From an uncultured Enterobacter sp. (lineage in GTDB: Bacteria; Pseudomonadota; Gammaproteobacteria; Enterobacterales; Enterobacteriaceae), in assembly GCA_946477805.1 (NCBI GenBank), contig CAMKZP010000255.1, positions 1-5,867 of the forward strand: a stretch of 5,867 nt of DNA. The letters run 5' to 3'. Numbering within the stretch: the first letter of the stretch is position 1; the number at the start of each line of letters is the position of its first letter. Below the pieces are notes generated by a model. It worked only from the letters and a program-made list of their open reading frames with translations, had not been told where the DNA came from and searched no databases. Position numbers and translations under genes: made by a program. Positions 1 to 5,823 of the stretch are shown here, piece by piece.

Positions 1-32
1 CGTCGGCAGCGTCAGATGTGTATAAGAGACAG
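1..32 (+). other. Nextera Tn5 read-1 adapter (artificial sequence)
   Basis: These bases are the Illumina Nextera read-1 transposon adapter without its first T. Positions 1-13 are the primer part, and positions 14-32 are the 19-base Tn5 mosaic end AGATGTGTATAAGAGACAG. The DgcQ reading frame becomes recognisable immediately after it, at 33. This is library DNA left in the assembly, not part of the genome, and it should be trimmed before annotation. Confidence 0.98.
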
Positions 33-847
33 ACCATGGCATCCACCAGCAGACGCCGCATCGTGGCGAAGCTGAAATCCATTGCCAGCACGCCGTACCA
101 GTAATGATCGAAGTAGATCGGCACGCTGGCCGTGATTAAGGGCGTGTTGCCGATGAACGAGGAGGCGGGCGAAATAAACCAGCGAACCGCGCGGGCGCGG
201 TTCCCCCGTTCAGACTGCCGGGTAAACCAGGGCTGGGTAACCATCTGATAATATCGGGGAGAAATATCCTGGTTCCGTGCAGGCGTATCGGTCGCCAGAA
301 AGAACCCGGCGCGGGAAACATAAATGACCCGCTCCTCTTTCCGGGTGTTAGTTGACGCCAGGCGCAGCAGATACCCTACTTCCAGAGCCGCAGAAAGCTC
401 GGCTGGCAGACGCTCTTCGTCACGGCTGAGCAGCGTGGTTTTTTCGACAAACGCGTCCGACACGCCGTTAATCGGCAGGGTGCGGTTTCTGTCCAGCGCA
501 ATCTGCCAGTTCGGGCTGGCGCGCAGGGATGAGAAGCGCTTAACCGCATCATAAAGCACGCCGAACGCGAGGGGCGTTTTCAGCGCTTCGTCCATGCTGC
601 TGCGAAAGAACAGCATTTTATCGACGCTAAACTGCAGCTGCCTGTCCAGCGCGTTGGCAACCGTTTCCAGATGGTTACGCTGGCTGGAGATATAGGCATC
701 CTCGAGCACCACAACTTCACGCCAGGTCAGGAGAGTGGAAAAGACCAGCACCACGATAAAACAGAGATTAACAATCAGGCCGGGATTGCTACGCTGATGC
801 AGCCAGTGCTGAAAAGATCGTTTTACAACATAGGTTTCGCGCTGCAC
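33..847 (-). CDS. dgcQ: Diguanylate cyclase DgcQ (YedQ), N-terminal half, truncated by the window end
   Basis: DgcQ is an inner-membrane diguanylate cyclase that makes cyclic di-GMP from two GTP; in enterobacteria it is linked to cellulose and biofilm control. Read from 847, the minus strand is open for 271 codons and runs into the left adapter. Residues about 23-42 form a transmembrane helix (LIVNLCFIVVLVFSTLLTW). A periplasmic CHASE7-type sensory region follows, with stretches close to E. coli YedQ such as EVVVLEDAYISSQRNHLE, TLPINGVSDA, YVSRAGF and YWYGVLAM. The second membrane helix and the catalytic GGDEF domain lie beyond the window, so activity cannot be judged; the E. coli protein is about 564 residues. 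I place the start at GTG (845-847), because VQRET aligns with the E. coli N-terminus MQHET and an AGGGAG Shine-Dalgarno lies 5 bases upstream. A second in-frame GTG at 851-853 overlaps that Shine-Dalgarno and is less likely. The gap to yodC is 53 bases and contains a terminator. Confidence 0.93.
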
Positions 848-852
848 ACACA

Positions 853-858
853 CTCCCT
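853..858 (-). promoter_or_regulatory. Ribosome binding site of dgcQ, selecting the GTG start
   Basis: On the minus strand AGGGAG lies 5 bases before the GTG at 845-847. It decides between two nearby in-frame GTG codons, since the upstream one (851-853) shares a base with this site. It lies only 11 bases beyond the U-tract end of the preceding terminator hairpin. Confidence 0.7.
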
Positions 859-869
859 GATTGCCACGT

Positions 870-894
870 AAAAACGCCCGGCGAACCGGGCGTT
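870..894 (-). terminator. Rho-independent terminator after yodC
   Basis: On the minus strand a perfect 9-bp stem AACGCCCGG / CCGGGCGTT closes on the stable tetraloop TTCG and is followed by a run of T (with the stem end, TTTTT). It starts 6 bases after the yodC stop codon. The U-tract is on the minus-strand side only; the plus-strand reading has none, so it should end transcripts coming from yodC. It lies between yodC and dgcQ, so it should limit read-through into the cyclase gene. Confidence 0.9.
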
Positions 895-900
895 AAGTGA

Positions 901-1083
901 TTAAGCCTTGTCGCGACGCTGGCGTCCATCACCCGGCTGAAGCTCGTCTTCACGAAAAGCTTCCCGCTTGATGCCATAGCCATCATGCCACCGACACTCC
1001 ACCATTCCGCTGGAATAACCGGTGACAATCATGCGTGGACCGCCGCTCTTGGGCTTAACTTCATCACTGACCAAAAAGACCAT
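901..1083 (-). CDS. yodC: Small conserved protein YodC (DUF2158 family)
   Basis: This 60-residue protein matches E. coli YodC in length and across its core (GGPRMIVTGYSSGMVECRW, then DGYG.KREAF and a short acidic stretch). The family, DUF2158, contains small, probably soluble enterobacterial proteins of unknown function; no signal peptide or membrane segment is visible. The basic tail (GDGRQRRDKA) is the least conserved part. The ATG at 1081-1083 has a perfect AGGAGG Shine-Dalgarno (1089-1094) 5 bases upstream, which suggests strong translation. The gene follows yedI after 78 bases and ends in a strong terminator. I could not identify a convincing sigma-70 promoter in the 78-base gap, so read-through from yedI and an own promoter both remain possible. 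Confidence 0.93.
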   Translation of the reverse strand: MVFLVSDEVKPKSGGPRMIVTGYSSGMVECRWHDGYGIKREAFREDELQPGDGRQRRDKA

Positions 1084-1088
1084 ACCCG

Positions 1089-1094
1089 CCTCCT
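1089..1094 (-). promoter_or_regulatory. Consensus ribosome binding site of yodC
   Basis: A full AGGAGG lies on the minus strand, 5 bases upstream of the yodC ATG. It is the strongest Shine-Dalgarno match in the window and implies efficient translation of this small protein. Confidence 0.75.
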
Positions 1095-1161
1095 GTATCA
1101 GGGTGAAACTTTTTCAATTTAGACGAGGAATAGTCTTTTTGCATACTGGAAAATGGCACAA

Positions 1162-2073
1162 TTAGTGCGAGGCGCCACGCAATTTTCCCACCCCTTTCAC
1201 GGCGGCGACGACAATTGCGCCAATGATAAAGCCAATAACCAGATTAAGCAGCGTGGGCAAAATCGCCGCCACCAGCGCCCCGTTTGCCGCAGCAAAATGT
1301 TCGATGGCGTGGTGGAGCGGCGCAATACCGTGTACCACGATCCCGCCGCCCACGAGGAACATTGCCAGCGTGCCGATAACCGACAAACTCTTCATCAGCC
1401 ACGGGGCCAGCACCAGCAGGCCCTTACCGATGCCCCGCGCCAGCGCGCTGGATTTTTCCTCCAGCCAGTAGCCAATGTCGTCCAGCTTAACGATCAGCCC
1501 TACCAGGCCGTAGACGCCCACGGTGACGAGGATCGCTATCCCGGACAGGACCAGCACCTGGTTCATCAGCGGCGCCTCGGAGACGATGCCCAGCGTGATA
1601 GCCACAATTTCAGCGGAGAGGATAAAGTCGGTGCGGATGGCCCCTTTAACCTTATCGCGCTCAAAGCTTTTCGGATCCTGAGCGGCCAGCGCTTCAAGAC
1701 GCTTCTGACGCACCTCGGGCGTGTCGCTCTCTTTGCGCGCGGCAAAGGTGTGAAGCACTTTCTCGACGCCCTCAAAGCACAGGAACGCGCCGCCGATCAT
1801 CAGCAGCGGCGTAATGGCCCAGGGAATAAACGCGCTGATCAGCAGCGCCAGCGGAACGAGGATCACCTTGTTGATAAAGGAGCCTTTTGCCACACCCCAC
1901 ACCACCGGCAGCTCGCGATTCGCGCGAACGCCGCTCACCTGCTGCGCGTTGAGCGACAAATCATCCCCCAGCACACCGGCGGTCTTTTTTGCCGCCAGTT
2001 TTCCCATGACCGAAATGTCATCCAGCAAGGTGGCAATATCGTCCAGTAATGTTAATAAGCTACTTCCCGCCAA
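1162..2073 (-). CDS. yedI: DUF808 family multipass inner-membrane protein YedI
   Basis: YedI is a conserved inner-membrane protein of the DUF808 family; its function is not established. With the start chosen here it is 303 residues, close to E. coli YedI (about 305). Residues 1-60 are a soluble, highly conserved N-terminus containing LLDDIATLLDDISVMGKLAAKK and VRANRELPVVWGVAKGS. Hydrophobic segments follow at about 67-86 and 87-105, then a charged linker (about 110-147, rich in K, R, E and D), and further membrane segments at about 149-165, 171-196, 219-248 and 266-292. The reading frame stays open upstream to an ATG at 2145. However, homology begins at (M)AGSSLL, encoded from a TTG at 2071-2073, with GAAGGA 8 bases before it, so I take TTG as the start. 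The 24 extra residues of the longer version have no counterpart in E. coli. It is divergent from yedA. Confidence 0.92.
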   Translation of the reverse strand: MAGSSLLTLLDDIATLLDDISVMGKLAAKKTAGVLGDDLSLNAQQVSGVRANRELPVVWGVAKGSFINKVILVPLALLISAFIPWAITPLLMIGGAFLCFEGVEKVLHTFAARKESDTPEVRQKRLEALAAQDPKSFERDKVKGAIRTDFILSAEIVAITLGIVSEAPLMNQVLVLSGIAILVTVGVYGLVGLIVKLDDIGYWLEEKSSALARGIGKGLLVLAPWLMKSLSVIGTLAMFLVGGGIVVHGIAPLHHAIEHFAAANGALVAAILPTLLNLVIGFIIGAIVVAAVKGVGKLRGASH

Positions 2074-2081
2074 AATCGCTA

Positions 2082-2087
2082 TCCTTC
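2082..2087 (-). promoter_or_regulatory. Ribosome binding site supporting a TTG start for yedI
   Basis: GAAGGA on the minus strand lies 8 bases before the TTG at 2071-2073, where homology with the E. coli protein begins. It lies in an A-rich leader and supports the short form over the ATG at 2145. Confidence 0.7.
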
Positions 2088-2185
2088 TTTTTTTGCTATG
2101 TAAGTGAATAGTATGGAACAAAAGCGTCAGGCCGGAAACTGGCACATTACGTCAACAAAAAATTCACATCAACTACACAATTAAA

Positions 2186-2199
2186 GGGCTCGCCAGCCC
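2186..2199. repeat. Short inverted repeat upstream of yedA
   Basis: The 5-bp arms GGGCT and AGCCC are separated by CGCC. The repeat sits 53 bases before the yedA start, close to the expected promoter zone. It could be an operator half-site pair or a small hairpin; read on the minus strand it is followed by CTTTAATT, a poor terminator tail. Its function is unknown. Confidence 0.3.
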
Positions 2200-2251
2200 G
2201 ATAGTTTTGGCGTTTACTATGAGCGACCTTTTTATCTCGTCGTGAGGGACT

Positions 2252-3166
2252 ATGCGTTTCCGGCATTTATTACCGCTCATTGGAGCACTTTTCTCGCTGT
2301 ATATCATCTGGGGATCCACCTATTTTGTCATTCGCATCGGCGTGGAGAGCTGGCCCCCGCTGATGATGGCCGGTATTCGCTTCCTCTCTGCGGGTGTGCT
2401 GCTGATGGCGTTTTTGCTGCTGCGCGGCCATAAGCTGCCTCCGCTGCGCCCCATGCTCAACGCGGCGCTGATTGGCCTGCTGCTGCTGGCGGTCGGAAAT
2501 GGCTTCGTGACGATCGCCGAGCACCAGCACGTGCCCTCGGGGATAGCCGCCGTGGTCGTCGCCACCGTACCGCTGTTTACCCTCTGCTTCAGCCGACTTT
2601 TCGGCATTCGCACCCGCAAGCTTGAGTGGCTGGGGATCGGCATTGGTCTGGCAGGCATTATCATGCTCAACAGCGGCGGCAACCTCAGCGGGAACCCGTG
2701 GGGCGCGCTGCTGATTCTGATTGGCTCCATGAGCTGGGCGTTTGGCTCGGTATACGGCTCGCGCATCGAGCTGCCGTCAGGGATGATGGCGGGCGCCATT
2801 GAGATGCTCGCGGCGGGTGTGGTGCTGCTGGTGGCCTCGACGCTGACCGGGGAAAAACTGACGGCCATGCCCGCGCTTTCGGGCTTTCTGGCGGTGGGCT
2901 ACCTGGCGCTGTTTGGCTCAATCATCGCCATTAACGCGTATATGTTCCTGATCCGCAACGTCTCTCCGGCCGTCGCCACCAGCTACGCTTACGTTAATCC
3001 GGTGGTTGCCGTGCTGCTGGGCACCAGCTTCGCGGGCGAAACCCTGTCGCCGATTGAGTGGCTGGCGCTGGGCGTGATCGTCTTTGCCGTGGTGCTGGTG
3101 ACGCTGGGTAAATATTTACTGCCTGCCAAACCGGTCATCACGCCGTGCGGGGCGGAAAAACCTTAA
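2252..3166 (+). CDS. yedA: EamA/DMT superfamily transporter YedA
   Basis: This is an inner-membrane drug/metabolite (DMT) superfamily transporter, probably an exporter of small metabolites; its substrate is not known from sequence. The protein has 304 residues, against about 306 in E. coli. It contains two EamA repeats, at about residues 10-140 and 150-287, giving some ten hydrophobic helices. Typical marks are WGSTYFVIRIGVESWPPLM..RF in the first repeat, the glycine-rich link NSGGNLSGNPWG, and SYAYVNPVVAVLLG with a following GET in the second. The ATG at 2252 matches the E. coli N-terminus (MRFR.LLPL), and GAGGG lies 3 bases upstream, a slightly short spacing. The variable C-terminal tail (PVITPCGAEKP) overlaps the end of the convergent vsr gene by 29 bases. 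There is no room for a normal intergenic terminator between the two. Confidence 0.95.
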   Translation: MRFRHLLPLIGALFSLYIIWGSTYFVIRIGVESWPPLMMAGIRFLSAGVLLMAFLLLRGHKLPPLRPMLNAALIGLLLLAVGNGFVTIAEHQHVPSGIAAVVVATVPLFTLCFSRLFGIRTRKLEWLGIGIGLAGIIMLNSGGNLSGNPWGALLILIGSMSWAFGSVYGSRIELPSGMMAGAIEMLAAGVVLLVASTLTGEKLTAMPALSGFLAVGYLALFGSIIAINAYMFLIRNVSPAVATSYAYVNPVVAVLLGTSFAGETLSPIEWLALGVIVFAVVLVTLGKYLLPAKPVITPCGAEKP

Positions 3167-3620
3167 TTCCCTGGGTATCGATCTGCGCGGCGCGGGCGCC
3201 GCCGCAGATCCACTCCTCCAGCCGTTCCGCCAGGTCTTCATCACTGAGTTTCAGCCTGCCGCGCAGCGCGCACTCCCAGACAACCAATACCCGCCAGCCC
3301 TGCGCGAGAAGCGCGGCCACGTCCCGTTCGTCGCGCGCGACGTTTTTGCCAATTTTGTCCAGCCAGAAGTCGGTGCGCGTTGCGGGAACCTTAAACAGAT
3401 AGCAGTCGTGATGATGCCAGAAGCAGCCGTGGGTAAAGATGATGCACTGCCAGGCGTCGACCACGAAGTCAGGCCGCCCGGGGAGCGCGGCGTCCTGCAC
3501 GCGATAGTCAAACCCGGCGTCGCGCAAAAGCCCGGCAAGCCGTTTTTCTATCGCGGTATCACGCGTGCCGATGGCACGCATGTTTTTGCTGCGCGTTGCC
3601 TTATTGTGAACGTCCGCCAT
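3138..3620 (-). CDS. vsr: Very short patch repair (Vsr) DNA mismatch endonuclease
   Basis: Vsr nicks DNA 5' of the T in T:G mismatches within CT(A/T)GG, the product of 5-methylcytosine deamination at Dcm sites, and so starts very-short-patch repair with MutS, MutL and DNA polymerase I. The 160-residue protein keeps E. coli numbering through the core: catalytic D51 (GRPDFVV), with E25, T63, H64 and H69 nearby; zinc ligands C66, H71, C73 and C117; and the DNA-intercalating aromatics F67, W68 and W86. All are present, so the enzyme should be active. The ATG (3618-3620) lies inside the end of dcm in another frame, with GAGG 6 bases upstream, implying translational linkage. The C-terminus is about four residues longer than the 156-residue E. 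coli enzyme, and the last eight residues are encoded in the segment shared with yedA. Confidence 0.97.
   Translation of the reverse strand: MADVHNKATRSKNMRAIGTRDTAIEKRLAGLLRDAGFDYRVQDAALPGRPDFVVDAWQCIIFTHGCFWHHHDCYLFKVPATRTDFWLDKIGKNVARDERDVAALLAQGWRVLVVWECALRGRLKLSDEDLAERLEEWICGGARAAQIDTQGIKVFPPRTA
3180..3210. repeat. GC-rich inverted repeat (hairpin) just past the yedA stop, inside vsr
   Basis: Starting 14 bases after the yedA stop codon, arm GATCTGCG (3180-3187) pairs with CGCAGATC (3203-3210), and inside it CGGCG pairs with CGCCG around loop CGGG, with a single-base bulge. It lies within the C-terminal codons of vsr (around WICGGARAAQID). There is no T-run on either side, so it is not a classical Rho-independent terminator. 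It could act as an RNA-stabilising 3' structure or a pause site for yedA mRNA. Confidence 0.55.
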
Positions 3621-5034
3621 TGACGGCCTCGCTCTGGCGCAGCGCTACGGCCTGTTGGATGCGCGACGCCAGCAGTTTTGCCACCGCCGCAAAGGCAGGC
3701 ACCACCACCGAGTTGCCAAACTGACGATAGGCCTGGGTATCTGAAACCGGAATGCGGAAGCTGTAGCCCTGCGGGGTCTCAAAGCCCATCAGCCGGGCGC
3801 ATTCGCGCGGGGTTAAGCGGCGCGGACGGTGCCTCTGGTTGTGCGGATCGTCAAAGTCTTTCTCACCCAGGGCTCTGTCCCAGCCCCTGTCGATCAGGAT
3901 CTCGGCACCGTCTTTGTAGTACCGCGCGGAGAGCGTGCGCGTTACCGCGTCAGGGTTGTTCGGATTGACCATACCAAAGCCAAAACCGTTGCCTTTGGCC
4001 TGATGCTTTTTGGCATAGCGATAGAGGTATTTCCACAGCACCGGGGTGAGGATGAATTTCGCGTCGACCACGGGCTCAAGGAGATCGGCAACCGAGGGGC
4101 GCCTCGCCGGATACAGGGAGGAGATGTCCCGCAGGGTAAAATCGCCCTTTAGATTGAGATCGCGTCGAAAGCCCACCAGCACGATGCGCTCGCGGTGCTG
4201 GGGCAAAAAATGTTTGCCATCAACGATCCTGGGGTCGTCCGCGCTCGTCTCCTGCGAGTCGGCCACGTCATAGCCCAGCTCGTCCAGGGTTTGCATGATG
4301 ATGCGGAACGTTTTCCCGCCGTCGTGGCTTTTCAGGTTTTTAACGTTTTCCAGCACAAAAATCGGCGGACGGCGGGCATCGATAATGCGCACAACGTCGA
4401 AAAACAGCGTTCCCTGGGTGTCGCAGGCAAAACCGTGCGCGCGCCCCAGCGCGTTCTTTTTCGAGACCCCAGCCAGCGAGAAGGGCTGGCACGGGAAACC
4501 CGCCAGCAGCACGTCGTGCGCGGGGATAGCGCGGCGAATATGCTCTGCGGCCTCGTCATCGCTGACGCCGGTTTTATGGCTCAGGGTCACATCGCGGATA
4601 TCCGCGTTGAAATGATGCTGCTCTGGGTCGCAATACCAGTTGGCCTTATAGGTGCGTACCGCGTGTTTGTTCCACTCGCTGGTGAACACGCACTGGCCGC
4701 CTATGGCTTCGAAGCCGTGGCGTATCCCGCCGATACCGGCAAAAAGATCGATAAAACGGAAGGCATAGTTCGGATGCGCGGCGCTGGGGCGCGGGAGCTG
4801 GTTTTGCAGAAAGCGAAATTCACTTTCGCTGACGCGCTGCCCTGCCCGCTCGCTGATGAGCAGCCGCTTGAGGATCGCCGGGCTCCAGTGGCTCTCTCCG
4901 AGGGCCGCCAGCTGGTTCGCCAGGGTTTTAACATCATAAATATCCAGCAGCTGGCGCAGCAATGCCTGCACGGCTGGCGTTGATTTCTCAACCCGCTCGG
5001 GTGCGGGCTCCATCAGTGATCGATTTTCCTGCAT
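3601..5034 (-). CDS. dcm: DNA (cytosine-5-)-methyltransferase Dcm
   Basis: Dcm transfers a methyl group from S-adenosylmethionine to carbon 5 of the inner cytosine in CC(A/T)GG. The protein has 477 residues (472 in E. coli). Motif I, FIDLFAGIGG, at 94-103, binds the cofactor; motif IV, PCQPFSLAGV, at 181-190, carries catalytic C182 (C177 in E. coli). ENV is at 229-231 and QHRERIVLVGF at 279-289. The target-recognition region spans about 290-410, and the closing motifs are RRLTPRECARLMGF (405-418) and QFGNSVVVP (438-446). No solitary-enzyme residue appears lost. Residues 5-25 are poorly conserved and account for the length difference. I keep the ATG at 5032-5034 because MQEN matches E. coli, although the Shine-Dalgarno is weak (AAAAGA directly before it). 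It follows yedJ by 42 bases and overlaps vsr by 20. No restriction endonuclease gene is adjacent, which fits an orphan methyltransferase. Confidence 0.97.
   Translation of the reverse strand: MQENRSLMEPAPERVEKSTPAVQALLRQLLDIYDVKTLANQLAALGESHWSPAILKRLLISERAGQRVSESEFRFLQNQLPRPSAAHPNYAFRFIDLFAGIGGIRHGFEAIGGQCVFTSEWNKHAVRTYKANWYCDPEQHHFNADIRDVTLSHKTGVSDDEAAEHIRRAIPAHDVLLAGFPCQPFSLAGVSKKNALGRAHGFACDTQGTLFFDVVRIIDARRPPIFVLENVKNLKSHDGGKTFRIIMQTLDELGYDVADSQETSADDPRIVDGKHFLPQHRERIVLVGFRRDLNLKGDFTLRDISSLYPARRPSVADLLEPVVDAKFILTPVLWKYLYRYAKKHQAKGNGFGFGMVNPNNPDAVTRTLSARYYKDGAEILIDRGWDRALGEKDFDDPHNQRHRPRRLTPRECARLMGFETPQGYSFRIPVSDTQAYRQFGNSVVVPAFAAVAKLLASRIQQAVALRQSEAVNGGRSQ
3627..3630 (-). promoter_or_regulatory. 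Ribosome binding site of vsr inside dcm
   Basis: GAGG on the minus strand lies 6 bases before the vsr ATG and within the final codons of dcm. Its position means that ribosomes finishing dcm pass over and free the vsr start, consistent with coupled translation. Confidence 0.6.
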
Positions 5035-5076
5035 TCTTTTAACCGAAGAATAAAGACTGAAAACAGATTACCACAC
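5035..5076 (-). other. Short yedJ-dcm intergenic gap without terminator
   Basis: These 42 A/T-rich bases hold no hairpin with a T-run and no convincing promoter pair. The absence of a terminator favours co-transcription of yedJ and dcm. A dcm-specific promoter starting inside the end of yedJ cannot be excluded. Confidence 0.4.
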
Positions 5077-5778
5077 TTATGAACGCAAACTGCGACGGAA
5101 ACGGCTCTGCACCTCGCCATCAATGCCCAGGCAGTCGCCCTGCAGCTCGGCGCTCAGTTTAGCCATAAACTGGATCAGAAAGTCGGCATTGTGGCGCGCC
5201 AGCTCGCGCCCGCGCTCCGTTTGCATGGTCTGCGGCAGGCGCAGCAGTTTGGTCTGAAAGTGGTCAAGCGCAAAGGCGCGGTCATCCAACGCCCGGCTTT
5301 CCGCGAACGGGTCCTCTGCGTCAAATAACGCTACCCCCAGCGCCCCCGACACGGCAAAGACGCGCGCCAGCCCGATGGCGCCTAACGCTTCCAGCCGGTC
5401 TGCGTCCTGAACAATTTTGGCCTCTGCGCTCTGCGGCGTAACGGCGGCGCTGAAGCTGTGCGCCTCAATGGCATGTTCCACCGCGGCGCAGGCGGCCTGC
5501 GGGAAGTCCGGGAAATCATGGCGCAGAATGTCGCGCGTTTTGCGGGCGGCCAGCCGCGATGACCGGCTGCGCTCAGGGTGATTCTTCGGCAGGCTGACGA
5601 TGTCATGGAAATAGCAGGCGGTAAGCACCACCAGCGGGTCCGCCTTCTGGTTAACCATGATGTTCTGCGCCGTCATCCATACCCGGCGGAAATGCGAGAT
5701 ATCATGAGCCGAATCCTCCGCCGCGTGATGTTCTTCGAGCCAGCGTTCAAAACGCTGCTGCCAGTGCGCCAGTTCCAT
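5077..5778 (-). CDS. yedJ: HD-domain metal-dependent phosphohydrolase YedJ
   Basis: YedJ belongs to the HD superfamily of metal-dependent phosphohydrolases, many of which act on nucleotides; the exact substrate is unproven. The protein has 233 residues, close to E. coli YedJ (about 231). The metal-binding set is visible: H29 (AHDISHF), H58-D59 (CYFHDIV) and D125 (KIVQDADRLEALGAIG), with H102 and H107 between them. The stretch RVFAVSGALGVALFD, and further on LDHFQTKLL.LPQTMQT, is nearly unchanged from E. coli. No signal peptide is seen; it should be cytosolic. The ATG at 5776-5778 has CAGGA 7 bases upstream. The gene ends 42 bases before dcm with no terminator between them, so it probably heads a yedJ-dcm-vsr transcript. 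The C-terminal 15 residues (basic, VQSRFRRSLRS) differ from E. coli. Confidence 0.94.
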   Translation of the reverse strand: MELAHWQQRFERWLEEHHAAEDSAHDISHFRRVWMTAQNIMVNQKADPLVVLTACYFHDIVSLPKNHPERSRSSRLAARKTRDILRHDFPDFPQAACAAVEHAIEAHSFSAAVTPQSAEAKIVQDADRLEALGAIGLARVFAVSGALGVALFDAEDPFAESRALDDRAFALDHFQTKLLRLPQTMQTERGRELARHNADFLIQFMAKLSAELQGDCLGIDGEVQSRFRRSLRS

Positions 5779-5810
5779 TTTTACGTCCTGCTGCTAAATA
5801 AGGAGTAACT

Positions 5811-5818
5811 TATAATAC
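5811..5818 (-). promoter_or_regulatory. Possible -10 element of yedJ; -35 lost in the adapter
   Basis: On the minus strand TATTAT (5812-5817) differs from the -10 consensus at one base and would give a leader of roughly 27 bases before yedJ. The matching -35 would fall at about 5835-5840, which is artificial adapter, so the true promoter is incomplete here. The plus strand reads a perfect TATAAT (5811-5816) but has no good -35. Confidence 0.4.
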
Positions 5819-5823
5819 ACATG

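Larger units (their letters stand above)
2074..2251. promoter_or_regulatory. Divergent yedI/yedA intergenic region
   Basis: These 178 bases must carry the start signals for both yedI (leftward) and yedA (rightward). The region is richer in A and T than the flanking genes. On the plus strand TTTACTATG (2213-2221) holds a possible -10 (TACTAT) for yedA, but no good -35 lies at the expected distance. On the minus strand TTGACG and CATACTAT elements are present but not at a canonical spacing. A short inverted repeat, GGGCT-CGCC-AGCCC (2186-2199), is the only clear palindrome. No exact promoter can be assigned with confidence. Confidence 0.45.

Noticed and set aside
136..321. Short minus-strand frames within the dgcQ region
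   Set aside because: The DgcQ frame is continuous from 847 to the left end in a different register and matches the family; the short frames are shadows.
1095..1161. Promoter for yodC
   Set aside because: TTGAAA and TTGTGC boxes occur, but none has a fair -10 at 16-18 bases; I could not support one.
1156..1168. GCAC-TAATT-GTGC hairpin overlapping the yedI stop as a terminator
   Set aside because: The stem is only 4 bp and the following CATTTTCC is not a proper T-run; too weak to call.
1153..2049. 298-codon open frame on the plus strand opposite yedI
   Set aside because: It is the antisense shadow of a GC-rich conserved gene; its product is rich in H, Q, R and N with no recognisable domain, while the minus strand matches YedI throughout.
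2320..2868. 182-codon minus-strand frame opposite yedA
   Set aside because: Composition (S, P, R, M rich) is typical of an antisense frame in a membrane-protein gene; YedA itself is unmistakable on the plus strand.
4195..4983. 262-codon open frame on the plus strand opposite dcm
   Set aside because: It is an antisense shadow of dcm, whose catalytic motifs lie on the other strand; no start signal or family resemblance is visible.
3601..5034. dcm as part of a restriction-modification or phage-defence system
   Set aside because: No restriction endonuclease or other defence gene is adjacent; Vsr is a mismatch repair nuclease, and the order equals the ordinary E. coli core locus.
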